From Cryptomeria japonica (lineage: Eukaryota > Streptophyta > Pinopsida > Cupressales > Cupressaceae): a stretch of DNA of 64,000 nt. The DNA is taken from contig NC_081411.1 in the NCBI RefSeq assembly GCF_030272615.1, positions 836,182,136-836,246,135 of the forward strand, in the 5' to 3' direction. The position numbers were made by a program, and so were the translations under genes. Positions 1 to 11,782 of the stretch are shown here, piece after piece (within the stretch, counting starts at the first letter, position 1; each line of letters begins with the position of its first letter). Below the pieces are notes generated by a model. It saw only the letters and a list, made by a program, of their open reading frames with translations, was not told the origin of the DNA and did not search any database.

Positions 1-105
1 ACCCACAATATTATTCCACTATGGCCAATAGCAAAAATATATTACAATATAGGGAATTCACAAGCATTCAAGTATACTGCCTAGAGCTCACTGCTCAAAT
101 ACAAT
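1..105 (-). repeat. Partial Copia-type LTR fragment
   Basis: This stretch resembles about 363-473 of the next LTR: both run through 'acccacaa', 'gccaata', and 'ctagagct.actactcaaatac'-like blocks in the same order. It is probably the edge of a second copy of that LTR in the same orientation, cut by the window start. From about 106 to 143 the similarity fades. Confidence 0.45.
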
Positions 106-143
106 AAGGGCTATAATCCCTAAAAAGCTCATTGCCTTAATGA

Positions 144-1554
144 TGTTAGGATTCCCACAGATACTGAGAGGGGGGTGAATCAGTATCTAATCAGTTATAA
201 TATTTTCTTAACTTAAAACATGTAGAGCATATTAATACAGTGTACCGAAAAGCAGAAAGTATTGCAATAAACAGAGATAAAAACAACCACATGAAAAACA
301 CACCATAACACAAGGATTTAACAAGGAAACCCAGTGTGGGAAAAACCTCGGTGGGATTTGTGACCCACAAGATTCACTTACTAGCCAATAAGAGAATATT
401 AATACTACAAGAGGGGCCTACACATGCAGGAAGGCCAACTACCTAGAGCTTACTACTCAAATACAAAATAGGAAGTCTCACTGACTTACAAAATGGATTA
501 TATAAATCCAGTGTCTTGTACTGCTTCAAAATAGCATCTATAATTCTAGATCCAGTATCGGTTTCTGCTCTGCTTCTTACATTAACCCTTAACCTATAAT
601 TCTCATAATAGGTCTGCCTTATTTTGCCTAATTACAATCTTTTTTTTTCTTTACAAAATGTTGTACAATGATCTCTCTTATATAAGAGTCATTTTACAAC
701 TTGCCAAGTCGGCTTACAATGATTTTATAAATAATAAACAAAATATATAAACAATAAAAATCTTGTTGGGCTCTATGCCGGTATGCTTCCTTTCACTATC
801 AGTGTCGATGATGTGAGTGTCGGTGTAGAGTCTAATCTTGTTAGTGTCGGTGGAATGCCTTGCCGATGTCATAGGATTGTAAGGTTGTTATCAATGACAA
901 AACCTTCAATCACCTAAAATGTCTCATTGGAGTGTGCATATGCCAATAAATGATTAATTACAATGATGATTTACAAAAAAGGAACTCCAAAATAGCATCT
1001 AAAATGCTTGTATGAGTTCTAGTTAAGTGCCAAATACATTGACTGAATCGCCTTTACTATTATGCTTTGTTCTACGTTGATCATAGTCTCAATCAACTAC
1101 TAGATCAAGAATGCGTATGTGAAACTATGCCAAAATGGATTCTCAATCACCACTCACTCGCATACAATCATATTCTTCACCAAAAAGATCATCTACATCG
1201 GTCTTATATATCCACAATCACAAAACATATAATTTACCATGTCGGCCTATTAATGTAACATGTAGTCATATGTTGGCTTGGCTAGATCACCAAAACAACA
1301 ATAAGATGATGTCTTTATGTCGTCTCAATCAACCCATACATGATTCATAGCTCTGTAATCACCAAAAAGATTCTAGACCAAAATTGCTTAGTTCCTCTTG
1401 AAATACCAATTAACTGGCTACCGATTGACATCCTCTTCTAAAAATCAAGATTTGTGATTATCGGATTGGAATCTCATGAAGAGTTTCCATAAATGACAAC
1501 CCTAAACCAATAATAAACCATTAGAAGCCACCAGATGAGTGTCAATTGCCAACA
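144..1554 (-). repeat. Copia-type LTR, minus orientation, probably solo
   Basis: On the plus strand it opens TGTTAGGATTCC and closes with TTGCCAACA, the inverted TG..CA ends of a Copia LTR. Just inside the left end is a G-run followed by TGAATCAGT (about 165-185), and at 330-370 the 'GGGAAAAACC..GGTGGG' block that also occurs in the LTRs at 47618, 52219 and 54802. A TATAAG-type palindrome lies near 675-690. No coding sequence of its own element is seen on either side. The five bases on the left (AATGA) and right (AACAT) do not match, so no target duplication supports the boundaries. Confidence 0.55.
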
Positions 1555-2065
1555 AACATATTCTTTTGATTTATTGAGATCATGGTCTGGTGTATGGAGT
1601 ATTTCTAGCATGATGACATCTTTCTGTATTGGCTTCAGTGATCCGAGAAGCTTATTTGATCATATCATATGATCCGGTTTGTAGTTTGGTTTTTCTGATC
1701 AATGCTTTTCAGATTTTGGTATTTCCTCTGGTATATTCCAGTGTGATCAGATCTTGAGCTGAGATTTTGGGAGATTTTTGGGGATGTTCTTGTGTATCTT
1801 CATTTTAGATGGTTCATTATTTGGTGCTCCATAGGTTATCTTTTTTCATGATAATTGCCACTATTTGAGTATTCTTGAGGTTTAGATGTTGATTGATGAA
1901 GATTTGATAAGTGGTGTTGGTATGATTGTTATTGATGATTATAATGTGATTTCTGGTGTTTCTTAATTATGTCCTATTTTTTTTACGATCCACATTGATC
2001 ATTGTGTGAGTTTTTGGTGGTTTTCATGATCTAGTGTTGTTCTTCATGTTATGTCGTATTCTTTG
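1555..2065 (+). repeat. Cop-A 5' LTR, first segment (split by Tat-1)
   Basis: It aligns with the Cop-A 3' LTR at about 25240-25672 and 26862-26950, for example through 'gagatcatggt.tggtgtatgg' and 'gatccgagaagctta'. It breaks off after CTTTG at 2061-2065 and resumes at 20964 with CTTTG, on the far side of the Tat-1 insertion. The first bases of the LTR are missing or rearranged against the LTR at 144-1554, so the left boundary is approximate. It lacks the 1.2 kb insert found in the 3' LTR. Confidence 0.8.
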
Positions 2066-3248
2066 TGTGTGAGCTTGAATTTCATCCTTAGAATGTTACT
2101 TGTAATAAGTTAGTTTCACAAAATACAATGGAAATGAATACAGGAAATCCAGAATACAGCAATGAAACTACATGAAATACATACTAAAATAAAAAATTAT
2201 TTTACCTTCATGGCTTATGTCTCATTGTGTCCTAACTCCACTATTCCTGGTTGCAGATGGTGTGCTCTCGGATAATGCATTGTTGGCTTCCAAGATGGCA
2301 TATGAAGAATGGACTGATAACTTATAGTTAACTGACACTATGATATGCAAATACTACATGATTATGCTAAAATGCTATTATATGATAATTGTTGTTTGCT
2401 TCAAAACTAAAACTCATAGATGCATATGATTAGCTTGCAAAATGCACTTGAAGTCTCTTGAAGTCTAACTTGAAGATTAACTTGAAGATTCTTGAAGATT
2501 AGCTTGAAGATTAACTTGAAGACTAACTCTCTCAATTAAAGCTCTTGATTTTATAGATTTTGAGAGGATAAGATGATGTGGCTCAAATCAATGGTCCTAA
2601 TCAAATTTGCAGATTTGGATGGCTATGAGCAAAGGTGAAAGTTGAGAGAAAGGGGGAAGGAGAAGACAAGTGTCACTCATCTCACCTTGACTGCGTTGTT
2701 GACTGAGGGAATCTAGGGATGGTTGGAGGAAATTTAGGCATGATAAGACAAGTGGACTCAAGTCCTTTCTAAGATGTAGGGGGTGTTGGAGAGAATATAG
2801 GAAATGGTTATGAAATGTGTGTACGTACACAATTTTTATTAAGTTTGGAGGTTGGAGATAAATGATGAATTAATATTAAGAAATATTAATTTCCTTAGCC
2901 ACATGTTTGATGAGTTGGCAAAGGGAAGATGAAGTGGAGATGGAAGAATGAGTTGGATAAGGGATTAAATAATTTAGGAATTATTTAATATTTGGGACTA
3001 TAGGATAGGAGAATAACTATTAAATATTGGATATTTAATTGTTTGTAGGAGATAATTAAATATTAGATATTTAATTAATTAGAGGAATAAAATAGATGAA
3101 TTAATTAATAAAATATTAATTAATAGAAAGACATGAAAATGAATTAAATAAATTAATCTTTTCAAATTAACTATTTAATAGAAGAAGAATTATTAAATAA
3201 ATATAAAATATTTATTTAATTGCTCATAGCCAATTTTAGGTGTATACA
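2066..3248 (-). repeat. Tat-1 3' LTR (left copy)
   Basis: It starts TGTGTGAGCTTG and ends GGTGTATACA on the plus strand, so the element-sense LTR is TGTATACACC..CACACA. It matches 19719-20963 along its length. It has fewer copies of the ATTAAATATTAGATATTTAAT palindromic unit (about 3000-3100) than the right copy. Short open frames in it (for example 2597-2830, minus) occur in both LTRs and look incidental. Confidence 0.9.
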
Positions 3249-3268
3249 TTTTGCCCCTCTTTGAAATG
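3249..3268 (-). promoter_or_regulatory. Tat-1 polypurine tract
   Basis: Immediately inside the left LTR the minus strand reads TCAAAGAGGGGCAAAA before the LTR start TGTATACACC. A purine-rich run beside the 3' LTR is the expected primer site for plus-strand cDNA. Confidence 0.7.
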
Positions 3269-3779
3269 ATGTGAAAACAACTTTGTTTCAAAGATTAAAT
3301 CAAGTCTCGAAAATGTCTGATAGAGATTGAAAATCCCGATTGTGTGCCCCTTCAGGAGATTGATCGTGAAATTATCGAAAATTCTGGTTTGAACAATTAA
3401 TCTCATGATAATTGATAAAAATTTAGTCAATTAAATTCATTTGGAAAAAACAAATTAAATTGCCCCATTGAAATTAATCACTCTAAAATAGTAAATATAA
3501 AATTAACCAAGGCTAATTTTAACTTCATTGTTATCCTTGTCAGCTTTTTGTTTGAAAATATTCTTGCTGAGGTGGCGAAATGGTGATTCCATTGGAGTGT
3601 CATCAATTTGAGTGAGTTTGGCGTTACTAGAAACCTATCGAGTATGGGTATCCGGTATGTATCTTATCCTGAGCCTTTTTTTCAAGTTTTAATTCAAAAT
3701 TTCATGTTTTAGGCGCTTTTTTTTATTTATTTATTTTTTTCAATTTTTTCGGCATTATTTTAGTACTTTTGTAGTTTGT

Positions 3780-4085
3780 TTTAGCGCATATGTAACTAGG
3801 TTTAACATAAATGCTTAGATTAGTGCATATGCTCAGTATGTTAGCGCTAATGTTCAAGATGTTAGCGCATATGCATAAGGTAGCACAAATGCGTTGTTTG
3901 TTAGTGCATATGCCCAGAAAGGTAGTGCTTTTGCATGGATTAGCGTTTATGCCTATAGTTTTAGCACTTTTGTTACAAAGGATAGCACATATGCACTAAG
4001 TTAGCGCATTTGCATTTAGTTTTAGTGCTTTTTTTGTAGTTTGGTGCAAATGCTCAATAGGATAGCGCTTTTGCTTAAATTGATA
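3780..4085. repeat. Degenerate array of a TTAGCGCATATGC motif
   Basis: About a dozen loosely spaced copies of a 13-mer close to TTAGCGCATATGC occur here every 20-30 bases, with variants such as TTAGTGCATATGC, TAGCGCTTTTGC and TTAGCGCATTTGC. The core GCATATGC is palindromic. A related array in opposite orientation lies at 19440-19670 near the other end of Tat-1. The 62-residue frame at 3811-3999 is simply this repeat read as codons. Function unknown. Confidence 0.75.
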
Positions 4086-4184
4086 TTTTTGATAAGTGCA
4101 AAAGCTAAAAATCACTTTGATAAGTAGATTTAACATGTTTAATATGCATTGATGATGAAATAGGGTCCTGATTTAGCAATGGCA

Positions 4185-4400
4185 TGATTGTGTGATTGAT
4201 AGATAGCTTTGATTGTTGAATTGATTGATAGGATTGATTAGCTTGATTGATAGATAGCTTTAATTAGCTTGATTGATTGATAGGATTGATTAGCTTGATT
4301 GATTGATTAGATTGATTAGCTTGATTGATAGATAGGATTGATTAGCTTGATTGATCAATAGCTTTGATTAGCTTGATTGATTGATTGAGTAGCTCTAAGA
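4185..4400. repeat. GATTGATAG/TTAGCTT simple tandem repeat
   Basis: Repeated GATTGATTGATAG and GATTAGCTTGATTGATAG units fill this stretch, with a few more units at 4510-4580. It lies in the Tat-1 tail between the motif array and the PMD gene. No coding content. Confidence 0.85.
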
Positions 4401-4596
4401 AACCGATTTATTTTATGATGTAAGAGCTTAATAGAGTTTTTTAGTAAACTCAGTGTTTGATAAAAAACCATGATTGATAGGTTTTAAAATGTTTTGACAA
4501 TGTAAGTTGCTTCAATTTGAATTGATAGATAGATTTGATGATTCAATTTGATTTGATAGATAGATTTGATGTGATTGATTTCTCTTGACAAAATAG

Positions 4597-6738
4597 GAGA
4601 AACTTGATGTTCTCCAGTGTCGGGAGAAATTACTTACAGTGTGTCATTTAGTTCAGGAGTTGACCCAGGCTAAGATTATACACATAGATGTCTTTGGTTT
4701 ATGCCATTTGTTATATATGCCTGAGATTACACATAACAAAGGTTTGTTGACAACATTGGCCAAAAGATGGCACAGGGAGCATAACACTTTCCACCTACCG
4801 ACGGGTGAGATTAGTGTGACTCTAGAGGATATCTACAGGATTCTGCATATCCCAGTGACTGGCAAGCTTGTGCAGTATGATTATTAGGATCGGGTTGGGA
4901 TAGAGGCTTGTGGAGTTGTGTTTGCTGATGAGAGCATTAGTAGAGGAGAGATCTGATGGGCTGATATGGTGATGTATTATGAGGCTCTTCCTATTATTCT
5001 TGTTGGTTTGATTAGAGGATTTATATGTCCTGATAGGAGATCACGAGGTTTTTCTTTTGGATGGGATGAGATTCTCCTTAGTATGATTCAACATCATACT
5101 CGATATGCGTGGGGTGTTTGCATGCTGGCACATTTATATCATGATCTTCATTAGGTAGTGTATGATAAGAGTGCGAGTTTATCTACTGGATGCACTTTAT
5201 TGCAGATCTGGTGCTGGGAGCACATTGTTGTTACCCAACCTATCCATCACAAAGTGTGTGGATAGAGGCAACCATATGTGTATTTTTATGCAGGTATCCT
5301 TACTTAGCATAAGTTGGGTAAGATGGAGTATTGGCGTTGGGTGCTTGATTCATTGGACAACATCACTTGGAGACCATATCTTGATTGTGAGCCATGGATG
5401 GATGATGCACAGACATTACCATGTATTATACAGAGTAGATATCTCATTGGTCGGACACCATTTATTGTTGAGCGATAGTTGATTGGTTGGATTTTGAGAC
5501 AGTTTGGTATCATTCAACCTATGCCTACTAGTGTGATGATATATGCTCGACGGTATAGAGATAGGAAAGATTGGGGACCTTCGTTGTCATTTGAGATTGC
5601 TCGTGTAGAGTTTGTTGCTACTTTGAGAGTGGCTTATGATATGAGATTACACATTCTTGATCCTGGGGTTACTATAGATTATGCTCAGTATATACTAGCT
5701 CATCCATTTCCTCGCATTACTAATCCAGCAGATCCTCCTCCTACTTTAGGAGATGATGAGGATGACTTAGATGATCTAGTTTCTAGGAGATGTAGATGGA
5801 GATGAGAGCTTAGAGTTGCTCATGAGGCTGGGGGAGGTGGAGATGATGGTGGGGATGGAGGAGGTGGTGGTAGGAGACCTGGATGGAGGGGAGGTCGATT
5901 GAGAGTCCGTGGAGGACCATTTAGACTGGTTGGAAAGATTGAGAGACCGTGTCCTATGGGTGGGAGAGATGTTGGATGGATTGGGAGAGAGCATGGTAGG
6001 ACTAGTATGAGATCACTGAGAGGGTTGCCATTGACAGGAGGCAGGGTGATTGGACTGGATGGGGGTTGCAGGAGAAGCATTGATTTCGGATAGATTCAGC
6101 TAGATCCTCAAGTTATTGCAGTGCATGGTGGAGATGATGAGGATCCTAAGGATCATGTTCCCCTGATTAGACGACGGGTGCAGAGAGTTACTCAGACCAA
6201 GATTCTAGCAGTTGGATAGGTTGGTGGTGAGGTGATTGGGATTCATGCACCATAGCAGGATGTACCAAAGCAGGTTGCACTAGTACATGATATGCCAGAT
6301 GTGGTTATACTAGAGCATAATGTGCCAGGGTAGGATACTATTGATAGTCTGAGAGCATAGATTGATTAGCTTCGAGCATAGGTACAAACTCTTATTACTG
6401 AGCGAGATAGAGCTGTTAGGAGACAACATGATATTTAGGGTCTTCTAGATCATATTTAGCAGGTTGGATCAGGTACTCTCTCGGTAGATACTATTAGAGA
6501 ACTAGTTTGGGCCAGGAAGGAGACTTCCCACTGGCGACGATGATATGAGGAGGCAGTTGCAGAGAGCCAGAGAGAAGGTAGCTATCATACCACCGTGCTA
6601 ATGGATACTAGCAATGGTGGGGTCATGGGACCTCCTCAGAAGAGTGGGGAGCATGGGAGACATGCATCTGGAGGATCTTCTTGACCATAGCCATAGAGAT
6701 GGATAGAGTCAGGTGGTAGTGGTACAGGACAACCGTGA
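4597..6738 (+). pseudogene. Antisense plant mobile domain (PMD) gene carried by Tat-1
   Basis: Read in one plus-strand frame this gives a protein of about 710 codons that is antisense to Tat-1 gag-pol. The N-terminal part has the PMD pattern: a GLCHLLYMPEI block, LAKRWHREHNTFHLPTGEI, then a TLEDIYRILHIPV block at about residues 35-90. LLQIWCWEH follows near 5200-5230 and WRPYL near 5371. Further on come a charged linker, a Gly/Arg-rich stretch (5820-6090) and a C-terminal stretch that could form a coiled coil (6340-6470). The frame has 16 TAG and 4 internal TGA stops, no TAA and no frameshift I could find; many TAGs sit where Gln would fit. PMD proteins (PF10536) are known from plants, both as domesticated genes (MAIN/MAIL family) and inside transposons. 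Extra, often antisense, genes between pol and the 3' LTR are known in the Tat lineage. No start codon is obvious; 4597 marks where the homologous frame opens. Confidence 0.85.
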
Positions 6739-8486
6739 CTTGATTTGTATTTGATGAGGCATTTGTATTGTTTATTTGATATCATTGTATACTTGGACTT
6801 TTATTGTTTTATGATGATCTATATGTAGACATGGATTCTATATGATGATGATGCTTTATACTTTGATGATCTATATGCTTTGATTATATGGATGTAGTGA
6901 TTATATATTTTAGTTTTGATTTTCGATGATCTTGGATGCAAATGAAAATGATTTCTATCTTAAATGATGCAAATGTACTAATCTATATGGAATGCAAATG
7001 AATGATTGATTTGCTTTTGATTTATGATTATGTAAATGCAAATGATCTATATGAAATATTTTAAAGTTTTTATGTAATTTTTATGATGATTATGAATCTA
7101 AGTGCAAAGATGCAACTAAATGATCGTTATAAAAATGATAATGCAAATAACAATGATGATACACTACATGATAAATGAAATGCACACTATTAAATGAAAA
7201 CTAATGCAATGATAAAATGCAACTAAATGAAATGAATGATGATTAAAATGCACCTATAATGTTTAAATGCAAATTATTATTTTTTGTTCAAGTATACTAA
7301 ATCTTTATTTATGACCGTTGATCTGTTTAATGAAATATATGCTTATAATGTAGATGAATAATGAGCTAATGAAATGATCTAACTAAAAATTGTACTGTCA
7401 TTCTTCATATGCTATCTTGTAACAGTGCTTGATTTCATCATTGAGCTTTAAAATGTTGTAAGAAAATACAAGCAACTTGACATAATGATTCAAGATGACC
7501 TGAGTATTCCTTTTATTGATTTTGATATAGCAAGTTAATACAAGCAGCTTGATATAATGGATCAAGTTGACCTGAGTATTGCTTGCAGAACAGACAAGGA
7601 GTATCTCCTTTCATGCATGACTTGGAACATCCTGCTTGATCTTTTGTCGATCATATCCTGAGACAAGTTCATACCATAGTAAGAGATAAACCACATACAA
7701 CAATCAAAGAAAATAATCATGCCCCATCATAGCTTCTCTAGTCATGGACATCCTTGAGTTGCATAGAATACATGATTAGCAATAAAATCAAGATATAAAC
7801 ACTGAATCTTGTATGTCATTCACATGTTCTTATGGTCATTAATTGATATAATCATCTTGATGAATGATCTTTGATAATCCTTTGTTACTTGTTAATTGAT
7901 TCTTTGGTTTCTGAGTTTCACGATTCAGTTGGTGATAAAATGTCTTGATTTTCATTGCTTTGTTGCTCGTTATCTGTTTCAAAACCCTAGGTGTTTTTTG
8001 TTTTTTCTAAGTTTTTCGAATGTTTTGGATTTTCAAAGATTCAAAAGGAATTAGGATTTTGCCCCCAGCAGAAACAAAAATTTATTATGAATGTATGAAT
8101 TGATCAAGATCCAAATCATGGCAGGATACAAATGCATATATGATTGATTTTTATAAAATCTAAGACAGTGACTACAACAAGTATGTCAAAGATTGATAAT
8201 TGTTGGTAAGTTGCATATTTCTTGCTAAATGGTTCAGAGCAAATGGATGCGAAAGACGAAATGGATAAACTAGGATATGATGGAAGCGATAGATGCGATA
8301 GGATGGAGTGGATAGGTGCACAAAGCGATCTCATAGATGGAGGAACTCACATTTTTAGATAGCACCTGTTTACCAGGTTTTCACCATCTAAATTTATTGC
8401 ATTTTTTGGATTTTATATGCTTTTTATTGATTTTTTCAGGACTTTATATGCTTTTTATTGATTTTTTTCAAGTATTTATATCTCAA
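6739..8486. other. Tat-1 tail, non-coding
   Basis: AT-rich sequence between the PMD gene and the end of pol. Stretches of ATGCAAATGA-type words recur at 6890-7260. A duplicated block of about 50 bases ('agca.cttgatataatg.atcaagttgacctgagtatt') occurs at 7465-7520 and 7540-7590. I see no coding sequence. Confidence 0.6.
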
Positions 8487-9594
8487 GCATAGAATTTCTT
8501 GAGATGGATAGAATTTATAGGTTCATCAAACCAATCACCTTTAGGAGTAGATAACTTGTATGCTCCTGATCCATATGTTGCTACTATGACAAAAGGTCCT
8601 AGCCAATTTGGTTCAAATTTTCCCTTCTTTTCTCAGTCTTGCTAATTTCTTGGATTCTCCCTTAGAACTATATCTCCAATATGGAAAATACATGGCTTGA
8701 CTCTTTGGTTATAGCTTCTTGCCATTCTTTGTTGGTATACTTTCAAATGTTTTGTTGCATTTTGGTGACCTTCCTAAATCAGTTCTAGTTCTTGGAGTGG
8801 AGAAACTCGTTGTTCTTCTTCTAGTATAAGACCGTGCAAGGATACACGTAGAGAAGATATCTCTACTTCTATAGGTAATATAGCTTCTGATCCATAGACC
8901 AAACAATATGGAGTTGCCCCTATTGGAGTGCGGATGCTAGTTCGGTATGCCCAAAGAGTAGGATGTAGCTGAATGTGCTAGTCTTTTCCAGCTTCATTTA
9001 CTGTTTTCTTCAAGATTTTCAAGATAGTTTAGTTTGATGCCTCGACTTGACCATTTTCCTATGGATAATATGGAGTAGAGAACCTATGTTGGATATGAAA
9101 TTGTTCACATAGTTTTTTCACATCTTGATTTTTGAATGGTCTTCCATTATTAGTGATAATGGTCATAGGAATGCCATAGCGACATATTATATAATTCAAG
9201 ATGAATGATGATATTTGTTTTCTTGTCCCTGTTGTTAAAGGCACTGCTTCAATCCACTTAGTAAAATATTCAGTAGCAATCAGAATGAACTTATGTCCAT
9301 TAGAAGATGAAGGATTGATCTTTCCTATCAAATCAAGGCCCCATTGTGAAAATGGCCATGATCCTATCATAGGATATAACTCTTGTGCTAGTGCACGGAT
9401 TAGATTTCCATGGCTCTGACACTATTTACACTTCTAGCATAGGTGAATGAATCTCTTTCCATAGTAGGCCAAAAGTAACCCATACGGATAATTTTCTTAG
9501 CCAATGTTAGACCACTTGAGTGTGTACCGCAAATACCTGCATGAATGTCATTAAGAACTCTCTTAGATTCATCTTTTTCAAGACATCTCAACAA
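8487..9594 (-). pseudogene. Tat-1 integrase, broken
   Basis: The zinc-binding part reads HAGICGTHSSG..KKIIRMGYFWPTM near 9560-9460. The catalytic core follows at 9370-9059 in a shifted frame, with the first Asp in QWGLDLIG, then TNNGRPF where the family has Asp-Asn-Gly, and Glu in QVEASN just after a stop at 9056. The C-terminal part ends KLSTPKGDW..INSIHLKKFYA followed by the stop near 8487. At least two frameshifts or stops and the Asp-to-Asn change at the second catalytic position make it inactive. It would have joined element cDNA to host DNA. Confidence 0.85.
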
Positions 9595-9909
9595 TGTACC
9601 ATCTAGACCACGCCTATATAGGATATCAACAATAATGCTATAGTGAGAGGACTGATGGATAAAGTTTCTTCATTGATTACGAGATAATTCCAGAGGAAGG
9701 ATATGATCTTTCAAATATTGGTAGGTTTGACTGTATAAGGATTCATTGGTTCCTGATATATGGCAAATTTGATAGGTATGCTGGGATTGGATGGTAGGGG
9801 TTAAGATATCTTCCATGAGAAATTTGTAACGTTGTTAATTCTCTTTATTTTGCAAGAGAGATGCTATTGTAGCCATCGCATCTACTGCTTTATTCTCATT
9901 TCTGGGAAT

Positions 9910-10485
9910 CTAGGTGAATGTGATTTCTTTAAAGTGTCTTTTAAATTCCTCTATCAGTTGTTTGTATGGCATAAGCTTATCATCCTTTGTTTGATATTCA
10001 TCATTTATTTGATTTATGACAAGTTGTGAATCACCATAGACATGTAGCTCTTTGACATTCCATTCAATGGCCATTTTAAGCCCTATAGCCAATGCTTCAT
10101 ACTCTGCAGTATTATTGGTGCATGGAAATCGTAGTCTATATGATTTTAGAATTGTGTGTCCTTGAGGTGTGATGAAAAATATTCTTGCACCTGATCCATA
10201 TTGAGTATAAGAACCATCAAAGTATAATTTCCAAAAGTTTGTACTTACTGTCAAGATATCTGCATCAGGAAATTCGATGTGCAAAGGCATGTTATTGTGT
10301 AGAGGTGCATCAACCAATTGATCAGCAATGACTTGTCCCTTGATAGCTTTCTGGTCAACATATTCTATGTCAAATTCACTCAATATCATAACCCATTTGG
10401 CTAGTCTCCGTGTCAATGTTGAATTGCTCAATAGATATTTGAGAGGATCTATCTTTGCTATTAGTTTTACAGAATGAATCAACAT
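9910..10485 (-). pseudogene. Tat-1 end of RNase H and archaeal-type RNase H
   Basis: The first 55 residues finish the connection/RNase H segment (LAKWVMILSEFDIEYVDQKA). After a linker the archaeal-type RNase H begins with LYFDGSYT (Asp 1), continues NNTAEYEALAIGLK (Glu) and reaches VYGDSQLVINQI (Asp). It is the extra RNase H that defines Tat-lineage elements. The frame continues upstream into 10555-10848 across a stop. The final Asp region lies beyond the stop at 9910. Confidence 0.88.
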
Positions 10486-10554
10486 ATAATGTCGTAGCTT
10501 CTGGGTTGCAAATACAACTGCTAGACATATCTTTTCAATTGAGGAATAATTTAA

Positions 10555-10848
10555 CTAATAGCATACAAGCGTTTTGTTGATATAATAAATTGCTCTTTCT
10601 TTTCCTTCATCATCATGTTGAGCTAAGAGAACGCCTAATGATACACTTGTTGCTGAGACATAGAGTAACAATGGTTTCCCCTTGGTTGGTGATATCAGTA
10701 TTGGAGGACTCATAAGATATTCTTTTATTTGCAAGAAAGATTCTTCACATTTTGTATCCCATTTGAATGGAACATTTTTATGTAGAAGATGGGTAAATGG
10801 AAGACATCTATCGGCCAATTGAGAAACAAATCTCTTGATTGATTGCAA
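10555..10848 (-). pseudogene. Tat-1 RT thumb/RNase H start
   Basis: It reads PFTHLLHKNVPFKWDTKCEE and then PLLLYVSATSVSLGVLLAQ, which is the RT connection followed by the start of the Gypsy RNase H. The usual catalytic Asp of that motif (YLdaS) is replaced by Val-Ser here, a likely inactivating change. It shares one frame with the RT upstream and the archaeal RNase H downstream. Confidence 0.85.
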
Positions 10849-10863
10849 CCTTCCTTGTAAAGA

Positions 10864-11643
10864 TCACAATTGACTTATGTTCTTGGGTGACTCCATCTCC
10901 ATGATAGCTTTAACTTTTCTAGGATCTACATAGAAGCCATGAGCTGATATAATGTATCCAAGGAGCTTTCCAGAGGTTACTCCAAATGCACATTTCTTTA
11001 GATTTAATCTCAATTGATATCTTTCTAGCCTGTCAAAAATCTTGCTTAAAATGATCAAATGTTCTTTTCTTGTGTGAGATTTTGCAAGTATGTCATCGAC
11101 ATAATCTTCCATGAATGTATGCATCATGTCATGAAAAATTGTCATCATAGCCCTTTGATAAGTCGCTCTTGCATTCTTAAGCCCAAATGGCATAACATTC
11201 CAGTAGTACGTTCCCCATGCACAGGTGAAAGTTGTCTTCTCTTGATCTTCAAGTGTGATTTGTATTTGATTATATCTTAAGAAGCCATCCATTAATGAAA
11301 ACATCTCATGGCCTGCTGATAAGTCCACTATGATATCAATGTTTGGTAAGAGGAAATCATCTTTTGGACATGCTTTATTTAGATCTTTGAAATTTGTGCA
11401 GACTCTTATGCTCTTATCTGGTTTTGATACTAGTACAATACTTGAGACCCATTCTGAATAAGCAATCGGTCTTATGAAACCCACTTCTAATAGTTTCTTG
11501 AGCTCAGTTTTGACAAGGAGAGCAATATGTGGATGCATCTTTCTTAGCTTCTGCTTAATAGGTTTTGCTTTTAAATCCATATTAAGATGATGCATGATAA
11601 GATCTCGGTTAAGTCCCTTGCACATCTGCATAAGACCAAGCAA
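10864..11643 (-). pseudogene. Tat-1 reverse transcriptase
   Basis: A 259-residue Ty3/Gypsy RT block. It has VKTELKKLLEVGFIRP near the start, VCTNFKDLNKACPKDDF, the palm strand FSLMDGFLRYNQI, the PFGLKNARATYQRAM motif, and the active site MEDYVDDILAKS. It ends in ISAHGFYVDPRKVKAI. The palm Asp (MDG) and the YVDD box are both present, so this is the best preserved domain of Tat-1. A stop after residue 259 cuts it from RNase H. It copied element RNA into DNA. Confidence 0.9.
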
Positions 11644-11782
11644 AATTTATTTGTCTTTGCTTAAAGAATTCCATTTACTCTTTCCTCTCTCTTTCTAATA
11701 ATGAGGCAGCTAAATAAAGTATTTTAGGATCTTTTGATGTATCAATGTTTATTGCTTTTGTTGGTTCTATCAGGATAGCAGA

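Noticed and set aside
2597-2830. 77-codon minus-strand frame also present at 20223-20465
   Set aside because: Both copies are in the Tat-1 LTRs; no domain and no sign of selection beyond LTR identity.
3811-3999. 62-codon frame rich in Met, Leu and His
   Set aside because: It is the GCATATGC-type repeat array translated; low complexity, no start context.
4185-4400. Possible centromeric or telomeric satellite
   Set aside because: The unit is a short GATTGATAG-type simple repeat inside a retroelement tail; it is not the telomere unit.
4885-6696. Programmed readthrough or a changed meaning of TAG in the PMD gene
   Set aside because: TAG also interrupts unrelated pol frames in the window (Cop-B, Cop-C, Cop-A), and the WDR12 gene has none in frame. 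Decay is the simpler reading.
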